Source: Caldisericia bacterium
GTDB taxonomy: Bacteria; Caldisericota; Caldisericia; JAAYUI01
Reading direction: 5' to 3'
Length of the DNA: 45,323 nt
NCBI GenBank assembly: GCA_017992475.1
Contig: JAGOOO010000011.1
Location: forward strand, 1 to 45,323
A program made the position numbers and the translations under genes. The notes under the pieces are model-generated. The model was not told where the DNA came from. It did not search any database and saw only the letters and a program-made list of their open reading frames with translations. Numbering within the stretch: the stretch's first letter is position 1; every line of letters begins with the position of its first letter. Positions 23,798-30,740 of the stretch are shown here, one piece after another.

Positions 23798-24243
23798 TTT
23801 GTTTCCTTTGATCTTACGATGACTTTTACACCCTCAATCCTTTGTATTATTACAATGGTTCCTTCAGGTATTGACTCGTCATCGTCTGACCTTGCCGACC
23901 AATCCGTTCCCCTTATTTTTACAATACCCTCACCCCTTCGATTGTCAATCTTGAAAGTTACTATTCCTTCCTGGCCTTTAAGTGCATCGACATTTGTTTT
24001 TATCTCCTGGTGTCCCCCAAAAATGACCTTCCTTACTATTGCCTCAGAAAGAAGTACTAAAAGGAGTGATATTAAAGAAAATGCGAGTATTTGCCCTGGA
24101 ATGCCAAGACCAAAAACTGACAGAATTGCAGTTATTACAGCAGCGATAGCCAGCCATATCGTATAAAAATTCACCGTTGCTATCTCGATGATTCCAAAAA
24201 TAAGCGCCACAATCAACCACATCTGCCATGTAAACCAGATCAT
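23794..24243 (-). CDS. NfeD-like membrane protein with OB-fold domain
   Basis: The 149-residue product has three or four hydrophobic segments in the first 75 residues ('WLIVALIFGIIEIATVNFYTIW', in part; 'GQILAFSLISLLLVLL') and a C-terminal OB-fold of the NfeD type ('LKGQEGIVTFKIDNRRGEGIVKI', in part; 'GTDWSARSDDD', 'IPEGTIVIIQRIEGVKVIV'). This is the short form without the ClpP-class protease domain. NfeD proteins pair with stomatin/SPFH partners, and that partner lies two genes downstream. A strong AAGGAGG precedes the ATG. Confidence 0.9.
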   Translation of the reverse strand: MIWFTWQMWLIVALIFGIIEIATVNFYTIWLAIAAVITAILSVFGLGIPGQILAFSLISLLLVLLSEAIVRKVIFGGHQEIKTNVDALKGQEGIVTFKIDNRRGEGIVKIRGTDWSARSDDDESIPEGTIVIIQRIEGVKVIVRSKETK

Positions 24244-24300
24244 TAAACCTCCTTAAGCCCTTTGACACCAACATGATAAATTCGTTTTTACAAATCTTTT

Positions 24301-24313
24301 CCTAGATTCTAGG
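24301..24313. repeat. 13-bp palindrome in the NfeD/nnr divergent spacer
   Basis: CCTAGA and TCTAGG flank a single T, a perfect inverted repeat located between two divergent operons. Its place suggests a regulator site, but no regulator is identified and short palindromes occur by chance. Confidence 0.35.
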
Positions 24314-24335
24314 TTCCAAATCTCTCTTTTCAAGG

Positions 24336-24363
24336 TTGCCTTTAGACTCCATTTACATAGAAT
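24336..24363 (+). promoter_or_regulatory. Possible promoter of the nnr-mtaD-mtnP-mtnA operon
   Basis: TTGCCT (24336-24341) and TAGAAT (24358-24363) are separated by 16 nt. The predicted start near 24370 would leave a leader of about 10 nt containing GGAGG before the ATG at 24380, the same compact layout seen at the FHA operon. Confidence 0.45.
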
Positions 24364-24379
24364 GGACTTGGAGGAATCA

Positions 24380-25939
24380 ATGAAAACCGTAACTTCAGCC
24401 CAGATGAGAGAGATTGACGAACAAACATCCGCAAGGTTTGGCGTTCCATCCATGCTTCTTATGGAAAATGCCGGGGCTTCTCTTTGCGATATTGCCATGA
24501 GCGAATTTTCAACAAAAAGTCCTGTGATTGTTTGCGGAAAAGGTGGCAATGGTGGTGATGGTTTTGTTTGCGCAAGACACCTGGCCATGGAGGGTATCCA
24601 AACAAAGGTTTTTCTACTCTGCAAATCCGAAGAATTGACAGGTGACCAGGCAATCAATTTCGGGATTCTGGCGAAGGGATTTTCTGGTTTTATAGAACTC
24701 CATGTTGGCGAAACTGATCAAAACCTTGGAAAATTGTCACAAGCTGTTAAAAAAGCTGATTTAATAATAGATTGCCTGTTGGGAACCGGGCTTTTGGAAG
24801 CTCCAAAAGGAGCGATTGCCCAGGCAATCGAACTTGTAAATTCTGTCAATCTTCCAGTCCTCTCCTGCGATATACCAAGCGGTGTCGATGGTTCAACCGG
24901 TAAAGTACCGGGTCTTGCTGTACAGGCCGATGTTACATGCACTTTTGGCTTGCCAAAGATTGGCCACCTGCTTTATCCGGGTGCTTCAATGGTGGGAAAG
25001 CTTTTGCTTACAAATGTTGGATTTCCAAAAGTTCTACTCGATGATCCGTACATAGAGGCCAATGTTTTGACAGCGCAAGAGGCATCGTGGCTCTTGCCTG
25101 AAAGAACACAGTCAGGCCATAAGGGGTCTTTTGGCAAAATCCTGATTGTTGGGGGGTCTGCAGAATTCCCAGGGGCACCGATTCTTTCAGGGCTTGGCTC
25201 ATTACGTGGTGGCTCTGGCCTGACAACTGTTATTGTGCCTGAATCTATATACCAAAGCGTTGCTGGAAGATATCCGGAAATGATCGTAAAAGGGGCGCCT
25301 TCCGATGAGTATGGCGCATTTTCCGAACATGCCGCAGAGCATGTCCTAAAAGCAGCTTTCGATGCGAGTTGCATAGTTATTGGTCCAGGCCTTTCAAGGG
25401 CCCCAGGCCTTTCCCATTTCATTGGGGAAGTGCTTGGGAAGATAGAAATCCCTGTAATAGTTGATGCGGATGCATTGAATGTGCTGTCAAAATCTCCAGG
25501 ATCACTTCTTTTAAGGGCGGAGCATGGCTGGCCAACAATCTTGACGCCACATTGGGGCGAGGCCGGAAGATTTGGCACTGCTGCAAGTGATGTTACAACT
25601 GACCCGATTGCTACTGCCAGAAGATTTTCAAATAGATATGGTTCTATTACAGTGCTCAAATCTGCCAGGACAATAATTGCGTCCCCATCTGGCCAGTATT
25701 ACATAAATACAACTGGCAACTCGGCCTTGTCAAAGGGTGGCTCTGGCGATGTTCTTTCAGGTTTTATAGCTTCCCTTGTTTCGCAGGGTCTTTCTCCTTT
25801 CGATGCCAGTGTTTTGGGTTGCCATCTTTTTGGGTTTGCTGGTGAGATGACCTCAAAAGAGCACACCGAGTATGGAACCATGTCAACGGATGTTGCCAAT
25901 TCGATCCCGAAAGCGATCCAGGAGGTACTTAGCCAATGA
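24380..25939 (+). CDS. nnr: Bifunctional NAD(P)H-hydrate repair enzyme (epimerase + ADP-dependent dehydratase)
   Basis: I choose ATG 24380 (519 residues) because GGAGGA precedes it by 6 nt; an in-frame ATG at 24362 has no such site. The N-terminal YjeF epimerase domain (about 1-215) shows 'MLLMENAGASL', 'GKGGNGGDGFVCARHL' and 'DIPSGVDGSTG'. The C-terminal ribokinase-like dehydratase shows 'HKGSFGKILIVGGS', 'IVIGPGLS', 'IPVIVDADALN', 'ILTPHWGE' and 'GGSGDVLSGFIASL'. Together they repair hydrated NAD(P)H. Its stop overlaps the start of mtaD by 4 nt, so this metabolite-repair enzyme is co-expressed with methionine salvage genes. Confidence 0.93.
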   Translation: MKTVTSAQMREIDEQTSARFGVPSMLLMENAGASLCDIAMSEFSTKSPVIVCGKGGNGGDGFVCARHLAMEGIQTKVFLLCKSEELTGDQAINFGILAKGFSGFIELHVGETDQNLGKLSQAVKKADLIIDCLLGTGLLEAPKGAIAQAIELVNSVNLPVLSCDIPSGVDGSTGKVPGLAVQADVTCTFGLPKIGHLLYPGASMVGKLLLTNVGFPKVLLDDPYIEANVLTAQEASWLLPERTQSGHKGSFGKILIVGGSAEFPGAPILSGLGSLRGGSGLTTVIVPESIYQSVAGRYPEMIVKGAPSDEYGAFSEHAAEHVLKAAFDASCIVIGPGLSRAPGLSHFIGEVLGKIEIPVIVDADALNVLSKSPGSLLLRAEHGWPTILTPHWGEAGRFGTAASDVTTDPIATARRFSNRYGSITVLKSARTIIASPSGQYYINTTGNSALSKGGSGDVLSGFIASLVSQGLSPFDASVLGCHLFGFAGEMTSKEHTEYGTMSTDVANSIPKAIQEVLSQ

Positions 25940-27204
25940 AAACCGCCATAGTGGGGAAAATCATACCGCTCGTCCCAACAATGCCTGAAGAGTTTGATGG
26001 ATATGTGATCGTAGAGGAAAACCAGATAATAGATGTCGGCATAGGACAGCCGGATGGCTATTTTGACAAAGTTGTAGATGGACCAAAACAGGTGGTTATT
26101 CCTGGGCTTACAAACACTCATACCCATGCGGCCATGTCAATGTTTAGGGGAGTGGCAGACGATCTCCAGCTCCAGACCTGGCTTGAAAAAGAAATATTTC
26201 CCAGAGAAGACAAGCTGACCGATGAGATCGTTTATTGGGCAACAAAACTTGCCATAGCAGAGCTTCTTTTGGGTGGCGTAACCTGTTTTGCCGATATGTA
26301 CTTCTTTATGGATGAAGTGGCCAAAGCCGTCTCGGAGACTGGAATAAGGGCTTGTCTTTCAAAGGGACTGGTCAGCTCCTCCGGAGAAAAAGAAATAGAA
26401 GTAGGCAGGGCATTTTGTCAAAGATGGCAAGGCCAGGGGAAAGGCAGGATACATACGATGCTTGGCCCCCACGCAATCTACACCTGCCCTCCTGCATACA
26501 TGGAAAAAGTTGTTAGGGTTGCTTCTGACAGGCATATCCCAATCCACATGCATGTTTCTGAAACGAAAAAAGAGGTTTCGGACTGCATTTCCAAAAATGG
26601 TGGAACACCAGTTGCTGTTTTAAACAAACTTGGAGCGTTTGAGGTCCCGTTCATTGCCGCCCATTGCGTTCATCTTGAAGATGAAGACATGGAGATAATG
26701 GCAAAAAAAGGCGTTGTTCCTGCCTTAAACGTAAGTTCAAACTTCAAGCTTGCCTCTGGTATGCCAAGGGTTGAAGCCATGGAAAAAGCTGGTTTAAGGA
26801 TGACAATTGGGACTGATGGCCCTGCCAGCAATAATGACCTTAACATGTTTGAAGAAATGAGATGGACAAGTTTCTGTGCGAAGGTCACTGGTAATCCACA
26901 ATCTGTTCCTGCTTACAGGGCCCTTGAAATGGCAACCAAAAATGGTGCGCATGCGATGGGCTGGAAAAACCTTGGGATAATTGCACCAGGACAGATCGCT
27001 GATATTGTGATACTCGATTATTCATCACCAAGACTGAATCCTGTATATTCCTGTCTTTCACACGTTGTTTACGCTGGAGACCCAAGTGATGTCATGCATG
27101 TAATGGTTGATGGTGAATTTGTAGTTTGGAACAGAAAAATAACAACCTTTGATGTCCAGGAAACAATAGAAAAAGTCAACGAATTTGCAAAGGGTTTTGC
27201 CTGA
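25936..27204 (+). CDS. mtaD: 5-methylthioadenosine/S-adenosylhomocysteine deaminase
   Basis: The 422-residue amidohydrolase has the metal-binding motif 'PGLTNTHTHAAM', the MtaD-typical 'LQTWLEKEIFPRE', 'LGPHAIYTCPP', 'HMHVSETKKEV', 'AAHCVHL' and 'GTDGPASNNDLNMFEEM'. MtaD deaminates MTA and SAH (and often 5'-deoxyadenosine) to the inosine forms. Placed directly before a phosphorylase and MtnA, it suggests MTA is turned first into methylthioinosine. The start codon lies in an ATGA overlap with nnr. Confidence 0.93.
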   Translation: MKTAIVGKIIPLVPTMPEEFDGYVIVEENQIIDVGIGQPDGYFDKVVDGPKQVVIPGLTNTHTHAAMSMFRGVADDLQLQTWLEKEIFPREDKLTDEIVYWATKLAIAELLLGGVTCFADMYFFMDEVAKAVSETGIRACLSKGLVSSSGEKEIEVGRAFCQRWQGQGKGRIHTMLGPHAIYTCPPAYMEKVVRVASDRHIPIHMHVSETKKEVSDCISKNGGTPVAVLNKLGAFEVPFIAAHCVHLEDEDMEIMAKKGVVPALNVSSNFKLASGMPRVEAMEKAGLRMTIGTDGPASNNDLNMFEEMRWTSFCAKVTGNPQSVPAYRALEMATKNGAHAMGWKNLGIIAPGQIADIVILDYSSPRLNPVYSCLSHVVYAGDPSDVMHVMVDGEFVVWNRKITTFDVQETIEKVNEFAKGFA

Positions 27205-27205
27205 T

Positions 27206-27940
27206 ATGATTGGCATCATAGGTGGCTCTGGTATCTATGACATCCCATGGATTGAGAATGCAGTTGAGCTGATTGCAGAGAATGAATATGGTGAAGCAAA
27301 GCTGAAAAAAGGTCATGTTGGCTCTCTCGAAATTGTTTTTCTTGCAAGACACGGCAGGACACATTCAATACAGCCTGCGGCAATAAATTACAGAGCAAAC
27401 ATCAAGGCCCTATACGATTCTGGTGTGAGAAATATTTTCTCAACTTATGCAGTAGGGGGAATAAATCCAAAGTTTAAACCAGGTGATTTTGCCATAATTG
27501 GACAGTTTATTGATTTTACATGGGGGCGTAATGGCACCTTTCATGACAAGCCTGGCTCCGTTGTCCACACCGATATGTCAGAGCCTTACTCTAAAAAATT
27601 GTCAGAGGTACTGAAGAACTCGCTTCAGAAACTTGGCCAGCGTTTTTATGAAAACCAGGTTTATATTTGTACTCAGGGGCCAAGGTTTGAAACGCCCGCT
27701 GAAATAAAAGCATATTCAATTATTGGGGCAGATATTGTAGGAATGACAGGTTGTCCAGAAATTGCCTTGGCCAGAGAATTTGGGATAAATTTTGCTTCGC
27801 TGGCAGTGATAACAAACCTGGCTGCCGGAGTCAGCACTGCCCTAATTTCACACCAAGAAGTGCTTGACATCTTTAACGCGAGAATGGAGATCATCTCGGA
27901 AGTCCTAAGATTGTCTTGTCTTGGTGTATCGACCATCTGA
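27206..27940 (+). CDS. mtnP: Methylthioadenosine/methylthioinosine phosphorylase
   Basis: The start at 27206, 1 nt after the mtaD stop, gives the family N-terminus 'MIGIIGGSGIYDI' and 244 residues. Motifs include 'ARHGRTHSIQPAAINYRAN', 'TYAVGGINP', 'QFIDFTWGR', 'GPRFETPAEI' and 'GMTGCPEIALARE'. The enzyme cleaves the nucleoside with phosphate to methylthioribose-1-phosphate. At the base-recognition site the human enzyme has Asp220/Asp222; here the aligned segment is 'VITNLAAG', giving Asn204 and Ala206. Asn at this place is typical of 6-oxopurine phosphorylases, so methylthioinosine made by MtaD is the likelier substrate. Confidence 0.9.
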   Translation: MIGIIGGSGIYDIPWIENAVELIAENEYGEAKLKKGHVGSLEIVFLARHGRTHSIQPAAINYRANIKALYDSGVRNIFSTYAVGGINPKFKPGDFAIIGQFIDFTWGRNGTFHDKPGSVVHTDMSEPYSKKLSEVLKNSLQKLGQRFYENQVYICTQGPRFETPAEIKAYSIIGADIVGMTGCPEIALAREFGINFASLAVITNLAAGVSTALISHQEVLDIFNARMEIISEVLRLSCLGVSTI

Positions 27941-27959
27941 TAAGAAGGAGGTCAAGATT

Positions 27960-28997
27960 ATGGAAGAAGAATCAGCATTTTCAAGGGAAGAACTTTCATG
28001 GCTTCTTGCTCAGTCAAAAATTCCAAGGCCGTTGGTCTTTGAAGACAGTATCTTGAAAATATTGGACCAGCGCGCTTTGCCTGGCAAAATTGTCTACGTT
28101 AACGTTGATAATTGGGAAGAAGTTGCACTTGCGATAAAAAATATGATGGTCAGGGGTGCTCCCATGATAGGGATAGCAGGTGCCTATGGAATGGCACTGG
28201 CAGTCATGAAAGACCCAGGGAACATTGAAAAAGCCGCCATTGAACTAAAAAAAGCAAGACCAACTGCAGTAAATCTCCCGTGGGCAGTTGATAGAGTATT
28301 GGGAATTGCAAGAAGCGACCTTACAAAAGCAATTGAGGAAGCCAAGAAAATTGAAGTTGAGGACCACGAGAAGAGCTTTCTGATTGCCAAGAATGCCTCA
28401 ACGCTCATCAAACCTGGAATGAGAATTCTCACCCATTGCAATTCCGGGTCGCTTGCCGCAGGAGGATTTGGTACGGCACTGGGTTGTATCGTATGGGCGA
28501 AGCTGATCGATGGCAAAGAAGTATCTGTTTTTAATACTGAAACCAGGCCATATCTCCAGGGTTCAAGACTCACAAGTTTTGAGCTTGTCAGTGCTGGTGT
28601 TCCTGACACACTGATACCAGATATGGCAGCATCTCTTCTTATGAGCAAGAGAATGGTTGATTTGATAATTGTTGGAGCAGACAGGATTGCAAGAAATGGT
28701 GATGTGGCAAATAAAATTGGAACTTTACAACTTGCGATTTCCGCCCACCAATATGACATACCGTTCTATGTGGCTGCGCCGCGTTCCACGTTTGATCTGA
28801 CGATTGAGAGTGGGAAAGAAATACCGATAGAAGAAAGACCAGCTGAAGAGCTGGTTGTCTTTAATGGAATAAAAATGGCGCCGGACGGCATTTCAGTTTT
28901 TAACCCGGCCTTTGATGTTGCACCCTTTGATCTTGTGACCGGGTATATAACTGAATCTGGCATCATCGGCGCCTGGAAGATTCCTTACTTGGACTGA
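27960..28997 (+). CDS. mtnA: Methylthioribose-1-phosphate isomerase
   Basis: The start at 27960 is preceded by AAGAAGGAGG; an upstream in-frame codon at 27921 lies inside mtnP. The 345-residue protein belongs to the eIF2B-alpha/MtnA family and has 'NMMVRGAPMIGIAGAYGMAL', 'ILTHCNSGSLA' (catalytic Cys), 'TRPYLQGSRLT' and 'IIVGADRIARNGDVANKIGT' (catalytic Asp). It converts methylthioribose-1-phosphate to methylthioribulose-1-phosphate. A leading extension of about 30 residues ('MEEESAFSREELSWLLAQ') is unusual. Its 3' end overlaps convergent rplI by 13 nt. Later salvage genes (mtnB, mtnC/D) are not adjacent. Confidence 0.94.
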   Translation: MEEESAFSREELSWLLAQSKIPRPLVFEDSILKILDQRALPGKIVYVNVDNWEEVALAIKNMMVRGAPMIGIAGAYGMALAVMKDPGNIEKAAIELKKARPTAVNLPWAVDRVLGIARSDLTKAIEEAKKIEVEDHEKSFLIAKNASTLIKPGMRILTHCNSGSLAAGGFGTALGCIVWAKLIDGKEVSVFNTETRPYLQGSRLTSFELVSAGVPDTLIPDMAASLLMSKRMVDLIIVGADRIARNGDVANKIGTLQLAISAHQYDIPFYVAAPRSTFDLTIESGKEIPIEERPAEELVVFNGIKMAPDGISVFNPAFDVAPFDLVTGYITESGIIGAWKIPYLD

Positions 28998-29443
28998 GGT
29001 ACTATTTCGAGCTTCAGCTCGGCGACAACTTCGTGATGGAGCTTCACCGGAATTGTATGGATTCCAGTGCTTTTGATTGGTTCATCAAGATCTACGGATT
29101 TTTTGTCCATTACGATATTGAGGTCGCGCTTCATGGCTTTTGAGATCATGTCTGCGGTTATTGAACCGAATAATGTTCCACTTGGGCCCGCTTTTGCCGA
29201 AATTGTTATTGTCTTTTCCTCAATCTTCTGCTTTATCTCTTCTGCCCTTGCTTTGGCTTTTGCAGATTTTTTGTCTGCTTGCTCAACATTGTATGCAAGG
29301 TTGGAAATTGAAGATGTGGTTGCTATCTGTGCAAGACTGTTTTTAACAAGGTAGTTTCTTGCGTAACCTGATGCAACCTCTGCTACTGTACCTTTTTTAC
29401 CAACACCTGGTACATCTGCAAGAAGTATGACTTTTGTTTTCAT
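28985..29443 (-). CDS. rplI: Ribosomal protein bL9
   Basis: The 152-residue protein has the bL9 signature at the N-terminus ('MKTKVILLADVPGVGKKGTV', 'EVASGYARNYLV'), the long connecting helix ('DKKSAKAKARAEEIKQKIEE'), and the C-terminal 'GTLFGSITADMI' and 'IHTIPVKLHHEV' segments. It is the last gene of rpsF-ssb-rpsR-rplI and starts 6 nt after rpsR. Its 3' end overlaps mtnA on the opposite strand. Confidence 0.97.
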   Translation of the reverse strand: MKTKVILLADVPGVGKKGTVAEVASGYARNYLVKNSLAQIATTSSISNLAYNVEQADKKSAKAKARAEEIKQKIEEKTITISAKAGPSGTLFGSITADMISKAMKRDLNIVMDKKSVDLDEPIKSTGIHTIPVKLHHEVVAELKLEIVPQSK

Positions 29444-29449
29444 CCGAAG

Positions 29450-29722
29450 CTACCTCGCAGAAAATGGTAGAAGGGCTATTTCTCTTGCCCTCTTTATTGC
29501 CGTGCAGAGTCTCCTCTGGTGTTTTGCGCACATGCCTGTGGCACGCCTTGGAAGGATTTTACCAGTGTCGGTAACATATTTTTGAAGTCTGGCCACATCC
29601 TTATAGTCAACATAGTCATTATGGTCAGCGCAGTAGATGCAGACTTTTCTTCTGGGTTTGCTGAACTTGCGTCCCTTTCCCATTCTTCTGCCTTTGCGAT
29701 CGTCATCCATCATTTTATCCAT
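29450..29722 (-). CDS. rpsR: Ribosomal protein bS18 (zinc-binding form)
   Basis: The 90-residue product has a basic, Met/Asp-rich lead and the bS18 core 'IDYKDV'-like '[19 protein letters not shown]' and '[20 protein letters not shown]'. The Cys pair 'KVCIYCADH' and 'MCAKH' indicate the Cys-containing (C+) form, which binds zinc; many bacteria have a version lacking these. bS18 pairs with bS6 on the platform of the small subunit. GAGGAG lies 9 nt before the ATG. Confidence 0.96.
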   Translation of the reverse strand: MDKMMDDDRKGRRMGKGRKFSKPRRKVCIYCADHNDYVDYKDVARLQKYVTDTGKILPRRATGMCAKHQRRLCTAIKRAREIALLPFSAR

Positions 29723-29740
29723 TTTTCAGTTCTCCTCTCT

Positions 29741-30184
29741 TCATGAAAACGGAATGTCTTCGTCATTGAAATCTGGCGGCATGAATTCGTCTTCCTCGGC
29801 CTCGGCCGCATGTTGTTGCTGGGATGGTTGTCCCTTGTTTTCAAATGATGTGCCTTTTGTTGGTGATCCGAGGAATTTAAGGTTCTGCACCCTTACTTCT
29901 GTGACCCAACGCCTGATTCCGTCTTTTTCATATTCCCTGATGACCAGTTTCCCTTCGACAAAGCATTTGCTGCCTTTTTTGAGGTACTGGTGTGCTGATG
30001 TGGCTTGATTTCCCCACACAATGCAGTTTATGAAGAGCGTTTCTTCCTTGAGCTCCGTAGAGCTTTTTGACCTGTACTTTTCTGTACAGGCGAGCCTGAT
30101 TGTTGTTACCGGGGCACCTGAGGGAGTGTAACGGATTTCTGGGTCGGCAGTAAGGTTGCCTATAAGCAGAACCTTATTGTACAT
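29741..30184 (-). CDS. ssb: Single-stranded DNA-binding protein
   Basis: The 147-residue protein has a typical OB-fold ('MYNKVLLIGNLTADPEIRYT', 'FINCIVWGNQA', 'YLKKGSKCFVEGKL', 'VRVQNLKFLG') and a Gln-rich linker leading to an acidic tip 'DFNDEDIPFS', the partner-binding motif with one extra Ser. Its start shares a base with the rpsF stop (TGATG), so it is translationally coupled. The rpsF-ssb-rpsR-rplI order is common in bacteria. Confidence 0.96.
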   Translation of the reverse strand: MYNKVLLIGNLTADPEIRYTPSGAPVTTIRLACTEKYRSKSSTELKEETLFINCIVWGNQATSAHQYLKKGSKCFVEGKLVIREYEKDGIRRWVTEVRVQNLKFLGSPTKGTSFENKGQPSQQQHAAEAEEDEFMPPDFNDEDIPFS

Positions 30185-30612
30185 CAGGCCTCCTTGGGGG
30201 GTTCTTCAACTTGCTGTTCGGTTTCCTGTTTCTGCTCTCTTTCTCTGTCCCTTGCGAGTGCCTTGGCTGCCCTGCGTGCTTCGGCGGCCTTCATGTGCAC
30301 TTCGCGATTTTTCTGGGCCTTGATTGAGTCAGTAAGGTCAACAAGGATGTCTCTGAGGAAACCTTCAGTGATTTTGACGATCCTTCTCAGCTCAAGCGGT
30401 ACCTGGGGTGGGGCCTTGAATGTGAGGACCCAGTAGGAACCTTCAGTCTGGCCTTTAATCTCATAGGCCAGCCTTCTTTTTCCCCATTTCTTGAGGTCCA
30501 GCACTTCACCACCATCATTTGTTACGATCGTGGCGAGTTTCTCTGCGAGAGCTTTTTCTGCTTCTTCGTCGAGAGCTGGATTCAAAACAAACATCTGCTC
30601 GTAATTCTTCAC
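30184..30612 (-). CDS. rpsF: Ribosomal protein bS6
   Basis: The start is GTG at 30612, which directly follows AAAGGAGGAATT and gives the family N-terminus 'MKNYEQMFVLNPALDEE'; the upstream in-frame codon at 30639 would cover this binding site. The core motifs 'WGKRRLAYEIKGQTEGSYWV' and 'RIVKITEGFLRDI' are clear. The C-terminus carries a charged extension rich in Glu, Gln, Ala and Arg (from about residue 105) beyond the usual end, as in some other bacteria. It heads the four-gene operon. Confidence 0.95.
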   Translation of the reverse strand: MKNYEQMFVLNPALDEEAEKALAEKLATIVTNDGGEVLDLKKWGKRRLAYEIKGQTEGSYWVLTFKAPPQVPLELRRIVKITEGFLRDILVDLTDSIKAQKNREVHMKAAEARRAAKALARDREREQKQETEQQVEEPPKEA

Positions 30613-30633
30613 AATTCCTCCTTTGGGCTTGTG

Positions 30634-30651
30634 GGTCAATTTTTATTGACC
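30634..30651 (-). promoter_or_regulatory. Small hairpin in the rpsF leader
   Basis: A 7-bp perfect stem (GGTCAAT / ATTGACC) with a 4-nt loop lies about 22 nt before the GTG. It does not carry the CCG box of the described bS6:bS18-binding leader, so a regulatory role is only possible. Confidence 0.3.
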
Positions 30652-30673
30652 AGAAGGTGCAACTAAAAAATAA

Positions 30674-30701
30674 ATGTTAGGTTAGGTTCCTGATATGTCA
30701 A
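30674..30701 (-). promoter_or_regulatory. Predicted rpsF operon promoter
   Basis: On the minus strand, a perfect TTGACA (30701-30696) and TAACAT (30679-30674) are separated by 16 nt. The start would be near 30667, giving a leader of about 55 nt. Its -35 box is only 2 bp from that of the divergent kinase promoter. Confidence 0.6.
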
Positions 30702-30703
30702 GA

Positions 30704-30731
30704 TTGACTGGTTTCATTGTTGTTTTAGAAT
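30704..30731 (+). promoter_or_regulatory. Predicted promoter of the kinase-STAND-TPR gene
   Basis: TTGACT (30704-30709) and TAGAAT (30726-30731) are separated by 16 nt. Transcription would start at about 30738, 3 nt before the ATG at 30741, and there is no ribosome binding site, so the mRNA is probably leaderless. Confidence 0.6.
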
Positions 30732-30740
30732 TTAGACATA

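Noticed and set aside
24973-25659. 228-codon minus-strand frame
   Set aside because: Antisense to nnr, whose two domains are complete; no independent evidence.
30613-30667. bS6:bS18-binding leader motif ahead of rpsF
   Set aside because: A small hairpin is present, but the CCG box of the described motif is absent, so I list only a hairpin.
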